A DNA stretch of 64,000 bases from Streptobacillus moniliformis DSM 12112 (GCF_000024565.1 NC_013515.1:1098497-1162496), one strand, 5' to 3'. Shown: positions 1-8,093, counted from the first letter of the stretch. The notes: generated from the sequence alone by a model not told the origin. Numbers and translations: made by a program.

Positions 1-427
1 AATATGTTATTGCATAATTCCTAATAGCAGGATCATTAGGTGCTAAAAAATCAGACCCTAAAAAACATATGGGCATTAAAAATATTCCTAATATGAATCC
101 AAAAATTAATACCTGTAAAGATACATTCTTTACACCTTTAAAATCTCCCTTACCATTTAATTGCCCTATCATAGACATAGCTACTACACTTAATCCTTGA
201 GATATAGCTATTAACATGTTATACACTGGTTGTACATATGAAACTCCTGCTCCTACATCTGTCCCCAGTATCTTATTTAAAAACAATCCATCTGAAAATG
301 GTATAAGTACCTGAACTATAGCCATCATAAATGTTGGTATAGTTAAAAAAAGTATTGTTTTTACAGTATCTCCATGTATTATCATTTCACGTCTTTCATC
401 TAAATTCATTTTTAATAAATTATTCAT
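1..427 (-). CDS. MATE family efflux transporter, N-terminal part (gene runs off the window)
   Basis: The first 142 codons are visible on the minus strand, starting at the ATG at 425-427 behind the ribosome-binding site AAGAGGG. The protein begins MNNLLKMNLDERREMIIHG, followed by hydrophobic segments such as TILFLTIPTFMMAIVQVLI and a polar loop GQLNGKGDFKGV. This is the usual N-terminal layout of MATE (multi-antimicrobial extrusion) transporters, with a cytoplasmic lead-in, TM1, and a short loop before TM3. Such proteins export cationic drugs or metabolites using a Na+ or H+ gradient. The substrate cannot be told and the C-terminal half lies outside the window. It is divergent from the radical SAM gene. 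Confidence 0.8.
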   Translation of the reverse strand, partial: MNNLLKMNLDERREMIIHGDTVKTILFLTIPTFMMAIVQVLIPFSDGLFLNKILGTDVGAGVSYVQPVYNMLIAISQGLSVVAMSMIGQLNGKGDFKGVKNVSLQVLIFGFILGIFLMPICFLGSDFLAPNDPAIRNYAITY

Positions 428-458
428 ATATACCCTCTTATTATTCTCATATAACTAA

Positions 459-487
459 ATGATACTTTATACTGAATATTAAGTCAA
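459..487 (-). promoter_or_regulatory. Sigma70-type promoter for the MATE gene
   Basis: On the minus strand TTGACT (482-487) and TATCAT (459-464) are separated by 17 bp, about 35 bp upstream of the MATE start codon. Confidence 0.6.
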
Positions 488-501
488 GGTATTTTAATAT
501 A

Positions 502-530
502 TTGTCTTATTTTAATCTGTGGGGTATAAT
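502..530 (+). promoter_or_regulatory. Sigma70-type promoter for the radical SAM gene
   Basis: TTGTCT (502-507) and TATAAT (525-530) are separated by 17 bp, 20 bp before the start codon at 551. It is divergent from the MATE promoter. Confidence 0.65.
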
Positions 531-550
531 TTAAAAATAAGAGGTGTTTT

Positions 551-1663
551 ATGAAAATCAATAAATTAAGGAGTTTAAACTTATTAATCAAACCATCATC
601 TTGCAATTGTAATCTAAGATGTAATTATTGTTTTTACTTCGATGTTGCAGAAAATAGAGAAACATACACTTATGGAAATATGTCATTTGAAACACTAGAA
701 AATTTAGTTAAAAATGTTTACGATTGTGTAGAATATCAAGTAAACTTCATATTCCAAGGTGGCGAACCTACAATGAGAGGAATAAATTATTATTACAAAT
801 TACATGAACTAATAGAAAAATATAATAAAAATAATGTAAATACTACATTCTCTATACAAACAAATGGAACATTATTAAATAAAAGATGGTTTGATTTATT
901 TGAAAAATATAATTATCTAATTGGTATATCTCTTGATGGAACTAAGGATATACATGATATCTTCAGAATAGATATACGACAAAAAGGTACATTTGATTCT
1001 ATACTTAATAATATAAATAAATTAAGGGAAAGAAATATTGATTTCAATATTTTATGTGTTGTAAATTCAGAAGTTTCAAAAAATGCTAAAAAAATATATG
1101 AATTTTTTAGAGAGCAAAAATTTGAATTTTTACAATTTATTCCTGCCTTAGATCCTTTAAAAAATTATGATGAAAAGGATTATACTTTAACTGCTGAAAA
1201 TTATGGAAAATTTTTAGATGAAATATTTAATCTGTGGTATGAAGATTTAAAAAAGGGAAATTTCATAAGTATAAGATATTTTGAAAATCTTTTATTAATA
1301 TTATCAGGTAGAAATCCAGAAGCATGTGATATGGTTGGACATTGTTCAGTTAATACAGTTATAGAAGCAGATGGTTCTGTATACCCTTGTGATTTTTATG
1401 TAGTTGATGAAAGAAGATTAGGAAATATTAATACTCAAAGTATACCTGAAATAATATTTTCTCAAAAAGCAACCGAATTTGTAAGAGAATCCTTTAAAAT
1501 AGATGAAAAATGTAAAACTTGCAAATATCTGAAAATATGTAGAACTGGATGTAAAAGACATAAAGATGAAAATAATGTAAATAAATTCTGTTATAGCTAC
1601 AAATATTTTTTTGGTAGAAACTTAGATAAACTTGTAGATATACGAAATAGATTTATTAAATAA
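551..1663 (+). CDS. Radical SAM/SPASM protein, anaerobic sulfatase-maturase-like
   Basis: The 370-residue protein carries the radical SAM cluster motif CNLRCNYC (CxxxCxxC) near residue 20, the SAM-binding GGEPT around residue 70, and a C-terminal SPASM region with CDFYV followed by CKTCKYLKICRTGC for two auxiliary Fe-S clusters. This layout matches anSME-type enzymes, which oxidise an active-site Cys or Ser of sulfatases to formylglycine without oxygen. In that family the Asp after the Cys in YPCD is the proposed catalytic base, and it is present here. The start is preceded by AAGAGGTG. No sulfatase is adjacent, so a different peptide substrate cannot be excluded. The gene is monocistronic with its own promoter and terminator. 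Confidence 0.85.
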   Translation: MKINKLRSLNLLIKPSSCNCNLRCNYCFYFDVAENRETYTYGNMSFETLENLVKNVYDCVEYQVNFIFQGGEPTMRGINYYYKLHELIEKYNKNNVNTTFSIQTNGTLLNKRWFDLFEKYNYLIGISLDGTKDIHDIFRIDIRQKGTFDSILNNINKLRERNIDFNILCVVNSEVSKNAKKIYEFFREQKFEFLQFIPALDPLKNYDEKDYTLTAENYGKFLDEIFNLWYEDLKKGNFISIRYFENLLLILSGRNPEACDMVGHCSVNTVIEADGSVYPCDFYVVDERRLGNINTQSIPEIIFSQKATEFVRESFKIDEKCKTCKYLKICRTGCKRHKDENNVNKFCYSYKYFFGRNLDKLVDIRNRFIK

Positions 1664-1664
1664 A

Positions 1665-1690
1665 AAGGGTTACATTGCACTGTAGCCCTT
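1665..1690. terminator. Hairpin between convergent genes (bidirectional terminator)
   Basis: AAGGGTTACA pairs with TGTAGCCCTT across a 6-nt loop. It lies right after the radical SAM stop codon and touches the stop codon of the convergent gene, so it probably serves both. Confidence 0.6.
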
Positions 1691-2216
1691 AAAATGTATA
1701 TCCTGTTTCTATACCTATAACAAACTTATTTTCATATCCACTAACTAAACCTATGTTACATTTATCTATCTTTAATCCAACTATTCCCTTTGCTATTGCT
1801 ACATGGTTTCCATCTAAACTTTTATTTATATTATTAACATGTTCAAAAAATACTCCTACCCCTATCTCTGCTCCTCCATATACCTTTAAACCTCTCTTAA
1901 TCTCATAGTTAGTTTCTCCCCTTAATGTGAAATTAAGTGATCCTCTACCTAAATAATAAATAGCTCCATTATTCTTTATAGCTACTCCTCCCATTAAAGA
2001 TATCTTAGGTCCAAAAGTAAAATCTAATTTCCTTGAATAATCATATCTATATTCTGGCATAAAACCTAATGTTAAAAGTATAAAATTGTCAATTTGATCA
2101 TTATTATTTATATTAAATTCTAATCCATAAACTAATGTACTATCTATCCTATATCTTGGTCTAGTAAAAGTTATCATACTCATCATAATTAAACATATTA
2201 ATAAACTTTTTCTCAT
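1689..2216 (-). CDS. Outer-membrane-like small beta protein, tandem paralog 3
   Basis: A signal peptide (MRKSLLICLIMMSMITFT) is followed by PRYRID, a short version of the ITGPRYRLEGSVG motif of the two upstream neighbours, then alternating polar/hydrophobic strands and a terminal GYTF. A C-terminal aromatic residue is typical of beta-barrel outer membrane proteins. The start is placed at the ATG at 2214-2216: an ATG 15 nt further upstream lies inside the AAAGGAG that serves as ribosome-binding site. This is the last and most diverged of three adjacent paralogs in one operon. No named family was recognised. Function is unknown; a surface-exposed small barrel is an inference. Confidence 0.75.
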   Translation of the reverse strand: MRKSLLICLIMMSMITFTRPRYRIDSTLVYGLEFNINNNDQIDNFILLTLGFMPEYRYDYSRKLDFTFGPKISLMGGVAIKNNGAIYYLGRGSLNFTLRGETNYEIKRGLKVYGGAEIGVGVFFEHVNNINKSLDGNHVAIAKGIVGLKIDKCNIGLVSGYENKFVIGIETGYTF

Positions 2217-2231
2217 CTCTTCTCCTTTCAT

Positions 2232-2753
2232 CTAAAATGTATATCCTGCCTCTATACCTAATATTCCTTTTCCATTTCCTACATGAACTGCTACATTATA
2301 TCTATCTCTTATTTTAATTCCTAATAATACATTCCCAACTGTTTCAAATATGAATTTATTTTTATTATTATCCCTTGATAACCTTAATCCCAATCCAATC
2401 TCTATTCCTCCATATAGCTTTATGTCTTCTTTTAGTCTATAATTTATATCTGTTTCCATAGATAAAATAATTTTAGGTTCTATAACATATTTATTTGTTG
2501 TATTATAATAAGAAACATTTGCTCCTATCTTTGGTCCAAATGTTATATCAAATCTCTTATCTAAATCCACTTTCCATTCTGGCAGTAAACCTAAAGTTAT
2601 TGATGAAAATGTTTTTCTATCTTGATCTAAGCTTTTATTACTATCAAATACTCCTACAGAACCTTCTAGTCTATATCTTGGTCCTGTAATATTAGCTGAA
2701 AGTGAAAATATACTTAAACTAAGTAACATTATTAATATTAATCTTCTATTCAT
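2232..2753 (-). CDS. Outer-membrane-like small beta protein, tandem paralog 2
   Basis: 173 residues with a signal peptide ending near SLSANITG, the shared block ITGPRYRLEGSVG, strand motifs TFGPKIG and YGGIEIGLGL, and the C-terminal GIEAGYTF. Its 5' neighbour of the same length shares N-terminal, central (TFGPK) and C-terminal motifs, so the two are recent duplicates. The start is one base past the previous stop codon, and a GGAGG lies about 14 nt upstream. The protein probably forms an 8-strand-type small barrel in the outer membrane. No function can be assigned from sequence. Confidence 0.75.
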   Translation of the reverse strand: MNRRLILIMLLSLSIFSLSANITGPRYRLEGSVGVFDSNKSLDQDRKTFSSITLGLLPEWKVDLDKRFDITFGPKIGANVSYYNTTNKYVIEPKIILSMETDINYRLKEDIKLYGGIEIGLGLRLSRDNNKNKFIFETVGNVLLGIKIRDRYNVAVHVGNGKGILGIEAGYTF

Positions 2754-2754
2754 A

Positions 2755-3276
2755 TTAAAAAGTATAACCTCCTTCTATACCTAATGCTCCCTTTGCATAT
2801 CCTGTATAAAGTGCTACATTAAATCTTTCTTTTATTTTTACTCCTAAAGATAATTTACCTATATGGGTTACTTTTATTCCACCATAATGATTATCACTCT
2901 CACTTAAATATGCTTGAACTCCTAATCCCGTTCCTGCTTCTATACCTGTATATATTTTAATATCATCTTTTACTCTATAGTTAAGATCTATTTCTCCACC
3001 TACAATTAAATTAGAATGTAATGTCGTTCCAGTTTGTATATCTGTAGTAACATTTAATGTCGCCTTAGGTCCAAATGTTATATCTATCTTTTTATTTATT
3101 TCTGCCTTCCATTCTGGTAATACTGAGATAGAAGTTGAAATAAATCTAAGTGAAATATGTTCTACCTTATAATTCATTGCTCCTACAGAGCCTTCTAGTC
3201 TGTATCTTGGTCCTGTAATATTAGCTGAAAACGAAAATATGCTTAAACTAATTAATGTTATTAATATCTTTTTCAT
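2755..3276 (-). CDS. Outer-membrane-like small beta protein, tandem paralog 1 (first gene of operon)
   Basis: 173 residues with signal peptide MKKILITLISLSIFSFSA, the block ITGPRYRLEGSVG, the strand TFGPKATLNV, and a C-terminal GYTF. GGGAG sits 8 nt before the ATG. It is first in the three-gene paralog operon and is driven by the promoter at 3309-3340, whose spacer holds an 11-bp homopolymer. Expression of all three paralogs is therefore likely to switch with tract length. The small-barrel prediction rests on the signal peptide, glycine-rich alternating strands and C-terminal Phe; no domain name was recognised. Confidence 0.75.
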   Translation of the reverse strand: MKKILITLISLSIFSFSANITGPRYRLEGSVGAMNYKVEHISLRFISTSISVLPEWKAEINKKIDITFGPKATLNVTTDIQTGTTLHSNLIVGGEIDLNYRVKDDIKIYTGIEAGTGLGVQAYLSESDNHYGGIKVTHIGKLSLGVKIKERFNVALYTGYAKGALGIEGGYTF

Positions 3277-3308
3277 CCATTATTCTCCCTATTTTTTTGA
3301 TCATCATA

Positions 3309-3340
3309 ATTATACACCCCCCCCCCCATTGTTTTGTCAA
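3309..3340 (-). promoter_or_regulatory. Promoter of the paralog operon with homopolymer spacer (probable phase-variable promoter)
   Basis: On the minus strand a consensus TTGACA (3335-3340) and a consensus TATAAT (3309-3314) are separated by 20 bp, and 11 of those bases are consecutive G. Removing three G would give the optimal 17-bp spacing. Transcription would start near 3302, about 25 nt before the start codon of the first paralog. Confidence 0.8.
3317..3327. repeat. Homopolymeric tract, 11 C on + (11 G on -)
   Basis: This is by far the longest G/C homopolymer in a very AT-rich window. It sits exactly between the -35 and -10 boxes of the outer-membrane paralog operon. Confidence 0.95.
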
Positions 3341-3354
3341 TATTTATATATAGT

Positions 3355-3396
3355 AAAAAGGATTAATTCCTAAATTAAATAGAAATTAATCCTTTT
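3355..3396 (-). terminator. Terminator of the EF-G-like gene
   Basis: Inverted repeat AAAAGGATTAATT / AATTAATCCTTTT separated by about 15 nt, ending in a T run on the minus strand, just downstream of the stop codon at 3413. Confidence 0.65.
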
Positions 3397-3412
3397 GTAT
3401 CAATACTTCTTT

Positions 3413-5392
3413 TTATTTTTCAGTTTTTTCAATAATTTTTTTAGATATCTCTTCTGGAACTTGTTCATATCTAATAACATTCATTTCAAAATATCCTCTT
3501 CCTTGTGTCATAGATTTTAAATCATTAGAATATTTAAATGTTTCAGCCATAGGTGCTTCTGCAAATATTTCTTGTTTATCTTTTCCAACAGATTGCATTC
3601 CTAATACTCTACCACGTTTTTTAGTAATATCTCCCATTATATCCCCAACATTTTCTTCTGGAACAACTATTTTTAGTTCCATAATTGGTTCAAGTAAAAC
3701 AGGTTTAGCCTCAAGCATACCTTTTTTAAATGCAATATTAGCTGCAAGTTTAAATGCCATTTCAGATGAATCTACATCATGATATGAACCATCATAAAGA
3801 ACTGCTTTAATATTAGTAACTGGATACTTAGCTAATACACCTTCTTTCATAGATTCTAATAAACCTTTTTCAACTGCTGGAATATATCCTTTAGGAACTG
3901 CTCCTCCAACTATTTCTTCTTCAAATTCAAATTCTTTTTCAGAATAAGAAAATCTTATCTTAACATCTCCATATTGTCCATGTCCACCAGATTGTTTTTT
4001 ATGTTTACCTTGAACATCAGAACTACCTTTTATAGTTTCCTTATATGGAACTTTAAGTTCTTCTGTTAATACTTCAACACCATATCTCTCTTTTAATTTT
4101 TCAATTACAGAGTTTGCATGTATTTCTCCTTGTACCCCTAAAACTGTCTGTGCTGTTTCAATAACCCGTCTCCAATATAGTGAAGAATCTTCTTCCCTTA
4201 TTTTATGTAATGCTGTAGATATTTTATCTTCATCTGATTTATTTTTAGCTTGTATAGCTACTAACATTTGCTCTTTAGGGAATCTAATTTCCTCAATAGC
4301 TTCTATTTTTTCATTTTTAGCTAAAGTATCAGAATTTTGTGTAAAGTTTAATTTAGTTAATAATACTATATCACCCATAGTTGCTTTTTGTAACTCTATC
4401 ATTTCACCATGAACCAATGTAAATATCTTATTAACTTTTTCATATTCCCTCTTATTTACATTATATACTTCTGAATCATTTTTTATTTCTCCAGAAAGCA
4501 CTTTAACATATGAAATTTTACCTACAAATGGATCTATAACTGTTTTAAATACTTGACCTACAAATTCTGAAATATCAATATTTTTCTTATTATCTTTAGG
4601 AGATGGTAAATATTCTCTCATCATATCAAATGTAGTATGTAATCCAATATTTTTATAAGTCGATCCACAAACTACAGGTATTAATGTTCCATCAAGTACA
4701 CCTTTTCTTAGTCCTCTATGTATCTCTTCTGTTGTAAATTCTTCTCCAGAGAAATATTTATCCATTAACATCTCTTCTGTTTCTGCTACAGATTCTAATA
4801 ACATTTCTCTAACTGATCCTACCTCAATTTCAAATTCTTCTGGCATTTTAACTGTTTCACATTCTTTACCATTATATTTTCTTGCAAATAAGTCTACAAC
4901 ATTTATATGACCTTTAAATTCTGCTCCCTTACCCCAAGGTATATGGAAAGGTGCTATTTTCTTACCATATTTTTCTCTTAATTGATTAAGAATTTTAGAA
5001 TAATCTGCTTTATCAGAATCTATTTTGTTAATGAATATAAATTTAGGGATTTTTCTTTCTTCAGTTAATTCTAAGGCTATTTCAGTTCCTACACTTAAAT
5101 CTGTAGTAGCATCTATAGTTATTATAGCACCTGCTATTGCTGCAAGACCTGATTCTAATTCACCATAAAAATCTGAATATCCAGGAATATCTAATAAATT
5201 ATACTTCATATTTTGATATTCTACTGATGATAATGTTAAATTATTAGACATTTTAAACTGTTCTGTTGGAGATGAAATTCTAGTAATTAAATTAGCTGTA
5301 AATTCCAAAGACTCCAACATATTACTTTTTCCCGAACCACTATGCCCTAATATTCCTACATTCCTCATATTATCACTGTCATAAATTTTCAT
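3413..5392 (-). CDS. Elongation factor G-like GTPase (EF-G2 type)
   Basis: A 659-residue translational GTPase with P-loop GHSGSGKS (residues 16-23), G3 motif DIPGYSDF, G4 NKID, then domain II, and EF-G domains III-V with GGHGQYGDV and the C-terminal block KKRGRVLGMQ. True EF-G has DTPGHVDF; here the catalytic His position is Tyr, as in the EF-G-like (EF-G2) paralogs of unclear cellular role. It is shorter than canonical EF-G (~690-700). It is monocistronic, with AGGAGG before its ATG and its own terminator. A housekeeping fusA is presumably elsewhere. A role in translation or ribosome-associated stress is likely but unproven. Confidence 0.85.
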   Translation of the reverse strand: MKIYDSDNMRNVGILGHSGSGKSNMLESLEFTANLITRISSPTEQFKMSNNLTLSSVEYQNMKYNLLDIPGYSDFYGELESGLAAIAGAIITIDATTDLSVGTEIALELTEERKIPKFIFINKIDSDKADYSKILNQLREKYGKKIAPFHIPWGKGAEFKGHINVVDLFARKYNGKECETVKMPEEFEIEVGSVREMLLESVAETEEMLMDKYFSGEEFTTEEIHRGLRKGVLDGTLIPVVCGSTYKNIGLHTTFDMMREYLPSPKDNKKNIDISEFVGQVFKTVIDPFVGKISYVKVLSGEIKNDSEVYNVNKREYEKVNKIFTLVHGEMIELQKATMGDIVLLTKLNFTQNSDTLAKNEKIEAIEEIRFPKEQMLVAIQAKNKSDEDKISTALHKIREEDSSLYWRRVIETAQTVLGVQGEIHANSVIEKLKERYGVEVLTEELKVPYKETIKGSSDVQGKHKKQSGGHGQYGDVKIRFSYSEKEFEFEEEIVGGAVPKGYIPAVEKGLLESMKEGVLAKYPVTNIKAVLYDGSYHDVDSSEMAFKLAANIAFKKGMLEAKPVLLEPIMELKIVVPEENVGDIMGDITKKRGRVLGMQSVGKDKQEIFAEAPMAETFKYSNDLKSMTQGRGYFEMNVIRYEQVPEEISKKIIEKTEK

Positions 5393-5431
5393 ACCTTGCC
5401 TCCTAAAAATATTGATTATTACTATATTAAC

Positions 5432-5459
5432 ATTATATCTTGAAAATTAAAAAAAACAA
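5432..5459 (-). promoter_or_regulatory. Probable promoter of the EF-G-like gene
   Basis: TTGTTT (5454-5459) and TATAAT (5432-5437) on the minus strand are 16 bp apart, 40 bp upstream of the start codon. The neighbouring insertion sequence begins close to the -35 box. Confidence 0.45.
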
Positions 5460-5473
5460 GAAGTATAAAAAAA

Positions 5474-5510
5474 GGTGATTAAGAATTTCAAAAAAAATTC
5501 TTGAATCACC
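5474..5510 (+). other. Strong hairpin upstream of transposase
   Basis: GGTGATTAAGAATTT pairs with AAATTCTTGAATCACC across a short A-rich loop, followed by a pyrimidine-rich run. It may be an IS terminus structure or an insulating terminator that blocks transcription from outside into the transposase gene. Confidence 0.6.
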
Positions 5511-5567
5511 TCTTCTTTTTCTGTATAATTTAATCGCCAAACCAAATAACAGAAAGGAGTCAATATA

Positions 5568-6791
5568 ATGTATAATTCTAATAAAATTAAATCTATCTTC
5601 TCCAAATATATTTTAACAAATTCTATTAATTCTATCAAGCCATATTTTGATAAAAAACATATTGAACATATCAACCATTCCATTCATAATTTTCTTAACT
5701 GTGGTAATCTCTCTAAAGGCTTTATCTCTTATCGTTGTTCCTCTTGTAATTTTCAACATAAAATGAAACTTACTTGTAAATCTAGACTTTGTCCATCTTG
5801 TGGTTATAACTATTCTGTTAATTGGACTAATTCTATCTTAAAACAATTTATTAACATCCCTCATAGGCATGTCCTTTTTACTGTCCCTAAAGAATTTAGA
5901 AAATTTATTGCTTATGATAGATCTATTCTTTCTAAAATGTCTAAAGCTATTAATGATATTTTTAAATATCAATTCCATAATATCAAAGATAAAGTTAAAA
6001 GAAAAATATATATCCCTAAATCTAATCCTAATTACTTTACTAATTCTGATATTATTAACTACGGACTTATTACTGTTATTCATACTTTTGGTAGAAACCT
6101 TAAGTTTAATCCTCATATTCATGCCATCATCTCTCTTGGAGGTTTTAATAAAAAATTTCAATATAAAGAACTTAAATACTTTCATGTCCCCTCTATTGCT
6201 AATCAATGGAAGTTTTCTCTTTGTAAATTAATTAGTAATGCTAATTATCCTAATGATATTATTAAAATACAAGCTAAAAAAGCTGTATCTAATGTTTATG
6301 ATAATGATGTTAGGTTATTTTTTAATGTAGCTGGTAATGATATTAATAATCCTAAATACATTATTAAATATCTTGGTAGATATTTATCAAGAGTTCCTAT
6401 TGCTGAATATAAGATTGTTAATATTGATTTTAATAAAAATTCTCTTACATTTAAATTTGAAGATTTAAGTAATAATAAAGAAGTTACTTATTCTACTTTA
6501 TCTTTTAAAGATTTTGTTGCTAAAGTGCTTTTTCATCTACCTTTAAAGTATTTTAAAATGATTAATAGATATGGTTTCTATGCTAGAAGAATTTCTTCTA
6601 AAGTTAAAATGTCTCTATTTTATCTTAAAGCTCAGGTTAATAAAAAGTCTCTTTCTTTATTTAGGAAAAACTTTAAAGAACTTTGGGACTTTGACCCTTT
6701 TATGTGTCCTCATTGTAATATTTATCTTAAACGTTATGAACTATTTATTGATAATGGTCTTTCTCCTCCTATTCATAAGTTCTATAATTAA
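5568..6791 (+). CDS. IS91 family (Y2, HUH) transposase
   Basis: 407 residues. The N-terminal zinc-binding domain holds CSSC, then CKSRLCPSC (about residues 57-82). This is followed by HRHVLFTVP and the HUH motif PHIHAII (histidines near residue 183), which coordinates the metal for strand nicking. RYGFYARR near residue 335 carries the candidate catalytic tyrosines. The C-terminal region ends with a second Cys pair, CPHC. The length and domain order match intact IS91/IS1294-type transposases. The coding strand is very T-rich, as is the 3' flank. AAAGGAG precedes the ATG. The ORF is uninterrupted, so the element may still be active. Confidence 0.85.
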   Translation: MYNSNKIKSIFSKYILTNSINSIKPYFDKKHIEHINHSIHNFLNCGNLSKGFISYRCSSCNFQHKMKLTCKSRLCPSCGYNYSVNWTNSILKQFINIPHRHVLFTVPKEFRKFIAYDRSILSKMSKAINDIFKYQFHNIKDKVKRKIYIPKSNPNYFTNSDIINYGLITVIHTFGRNLKFNPHIHAIISLGGFNKKFQYKELKYFHVPSIANQWKFSLCKLISNANYPNDIIKIQAKKAVSNVYDNDVRLFFNVAGNDINNPKYIIKYLGRYLSRVPIAEYKIVNIDFNKNSLTFKFEDLSNNKEVTYSTLSFKDFVAKVLFHLPLKYFKMINRYGFYARRISSKVKMSLFYLKAQVNKKSLSLFRKNFKELWDFDPFMCPHCNIYLKRYELFIDNGLSPPIHKFYN

Positions 6792-6933
6792 TATATTATG
6801 CCTATTTTTATGATAGGTAGTTTTGTTGTTCTCTTATTTTTTATTCTATTAATTTTTCTTTTCTTTATCAATATTTTTTTACTATTTTCTTTTATTTTTT
6901 TATCTTGGATATTTTTTTAATTTCCTATAGAAC

Positions 6934-6958
6934 AAAAAAAAGTGCTTAAAAGCACTTT
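6934..6958 (-). terminator. Terminator of the dtd-NlpC operon
   Basis: AAAGTGCTT pairs with AAGCACTTT. On the minus strand the stem is followed by eight T. It lies just after the NlpC/P60 stop codon at 6966. Confidence 0.85.
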
Positions 6959-6965
6959 ATATTTA

Positions 6966-7601
6966 TTATCTCACTTCTCTTGCTGCATCAACTCTTACTG
7001 CATATTTAAAATATTTACCCCAGTATGAATTATTTAAACTTGATAGTACTACACCTTTTGAAGATGAAGCATTGATAAATAATGAGTTACCTATATAAAC
7101 AGCAACATGATTTACCCTATTTTCTGGTCTAAAGTATAGTAAATCTCCTGGTTTCATTTCTCCCTTTTCAATTTTTCTACCTTTTTTTACTTGGTCAACA
7201 CTTACTCTAGGTAGTTCATAACCAAATACATCTCTAAATACTTCTCTTGTTAAGGCTGAACAATCTATACCCTTATGATTTACTCCGCCAAAAATATACT
7301 TTGTTCCTGCCCATTTATCATAAGCACTAAACAATTTATTTTTTAATATTATATTATCCAGACTGTTATAAACCCCAGACATAGACATTACTGATTCTTC
7401 AATTTCATTTATCTTCTTATCAATATATGATTGATCATGTATGTATTCTGAATCAAACACTATTGAGTTAGAATCTTGCATTACTAATTCTCTTTGAGAT
7501 TTTGTAGAAGATTTTTTTAGGCTTATTTTGTTTGCACTAAATCCCATTGCTGGTAAAAGTGCAAGAGATAATACTAACATCATTTTCTTGTATCTCAACA
7601 T
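6966..7601 (-). CDS. Secreted NlpC/P60 (C40) cell-wall peptidase
   Basis: 211 residues with an N-terminal signal peptide (MMLVLSLALLPAMGFSA), a linker, and a C-terminal NlpC/P60 domain. The catalytic Cys is in GIDCSALTREVF (about residue 115) and the His in VNHVAVYIG (about residue 165). These papain-like enzymes usually cut gamma-D-Glu-diaminopimelate bonds in peptidoglycan, consistent with the DAP pathway gene dapH nearby. The ATG overlaps the dtd stop codon (TAATG), so the two genes are translationally coupled. There is no SH3 or LysM domain, so wall targeting is by the catalytic domain alone. Confidence 0.85.
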   Translation of the reverse strand: MLRYKKMMLVLSLALLPAMGFSANKISLKKSSTKSQRELVMQDSNSIVFDSEYIHDQSYIDKKINEIEESVMSMSGVYNSLDNIILKNKLFSAYDKWAGTKYIFGGVNHKGIDCSALTREVFRDVFGYELPRVSVDQVKKGRKIEKGEMKPGDLLYFRPENRVNHVAVYIGNSLFINASSSKGVVLSSLNNSYWGKYFKYAVRVDAAREVR

Positions 7602-8053
7602 TAATTTACTTCCTCTCTTGTATCAAAAATAAAGTTCATTGGACCATCATTACTAGATTGCACATCCATATATGTTTGAAATCTTCCCGACTTATATTTA
7701 ACATTATTTTTTTCTAGTTCCTTAAGAAAAATTTCATATATATCATTTGCTTTTAAAGCAGTTGCAGATTCTGTAAACGAAGGTCTATTCCCTTTTTTCA
7801 TATTACCATAAAGTGAAAAATTACTAATAATCATTACTTCATAATTTTTATCTATCAGAGAAAAATTAATTTTACCTTCCTCATCTTCAAATATTCTAAG
7901 GTTAATTAATTTTCTAACACAGACTTGTATATCTTTTAGGTCATCTTCATTATGAACACCTAAATAAACTAAAAGTCCTTTTTCTATTGAATTAAATGTT
8001 CCATCTTCAAATAGAACCTTAGCATTATTTACTCTTTGTATTAACATCTTCAT
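7601..8053 (-). CDS. dtd: D-aminoacyl-tRNA deacylase
   Basis: 150 residues, the normal size for Dtd. It starts MKMLIQRVNNAKVLFEDG and has SNFSLYG (family SQFTL motif), the substrate loop NRPSFTESA and the C-terminal NDGPMNF (family NxGPVT block). The enzyme hydrolyses D-aminoacyl-tRNAs in the cytoplasm and so keeps D-amino acids out of proteins. The second motif has Met-Asn where Val-Thr is usual, a modest deviation. AGAGGTG lies 10 nt before the ATG. A TATAAT box lies just upstream at 8077-8082. Confidence 0.9.
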   Translation of the reverse strand: MKMLIQRVNNAKVLFEDGTFNSIEKGLLVYLGVHNEDDLKDIQVCVRKLINLRIFEDEEGKINFSLIDKNYEVMIISNFSLYGNMKKGNRPSFTESATALKANDIYEIFLKELEKNNVKYKSGRFQTYMDVQSSNDGPMNFIFDTREEVN

Positions 8054-8093
8054 AATTTGGAAACACCTCTCGATGTATTATAACATAAAAAAT

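Larger units (their letters stand above)
5457..6926 (+). mobile_element. IS91-like insertion sequence (boundaries approximate)
   Basis: One Y2/HUH transposase gene is flanked by hairpins: a strong one upstream (5474-5510) and a weaker CCTAT/ATAGG one just past the stop (near 6799-6815). IS91 relatives lack terminal inverted repeats and target duplications, and move by rolling circle. CAAG (5457) and GAAC (6930) flank the unit; these tetranucleotides are known IS91-family target sites, but both are common, so the ends are only a guess. Confidence 0.5.

Noticed and set aside
5447-5683. 78-codon minus-strand frame upstream of the transposase
   Set aside because: It runs antisense through the transposase start and the hairpin, with no ribosome-binding site.
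5838-6231. Overlapping frames on both strands inside the transposase gene
   Set aside because: They are shadows of the transposase caused by its T-rich, low-complexity coding strand and show no ribosome-binding sites or domains.
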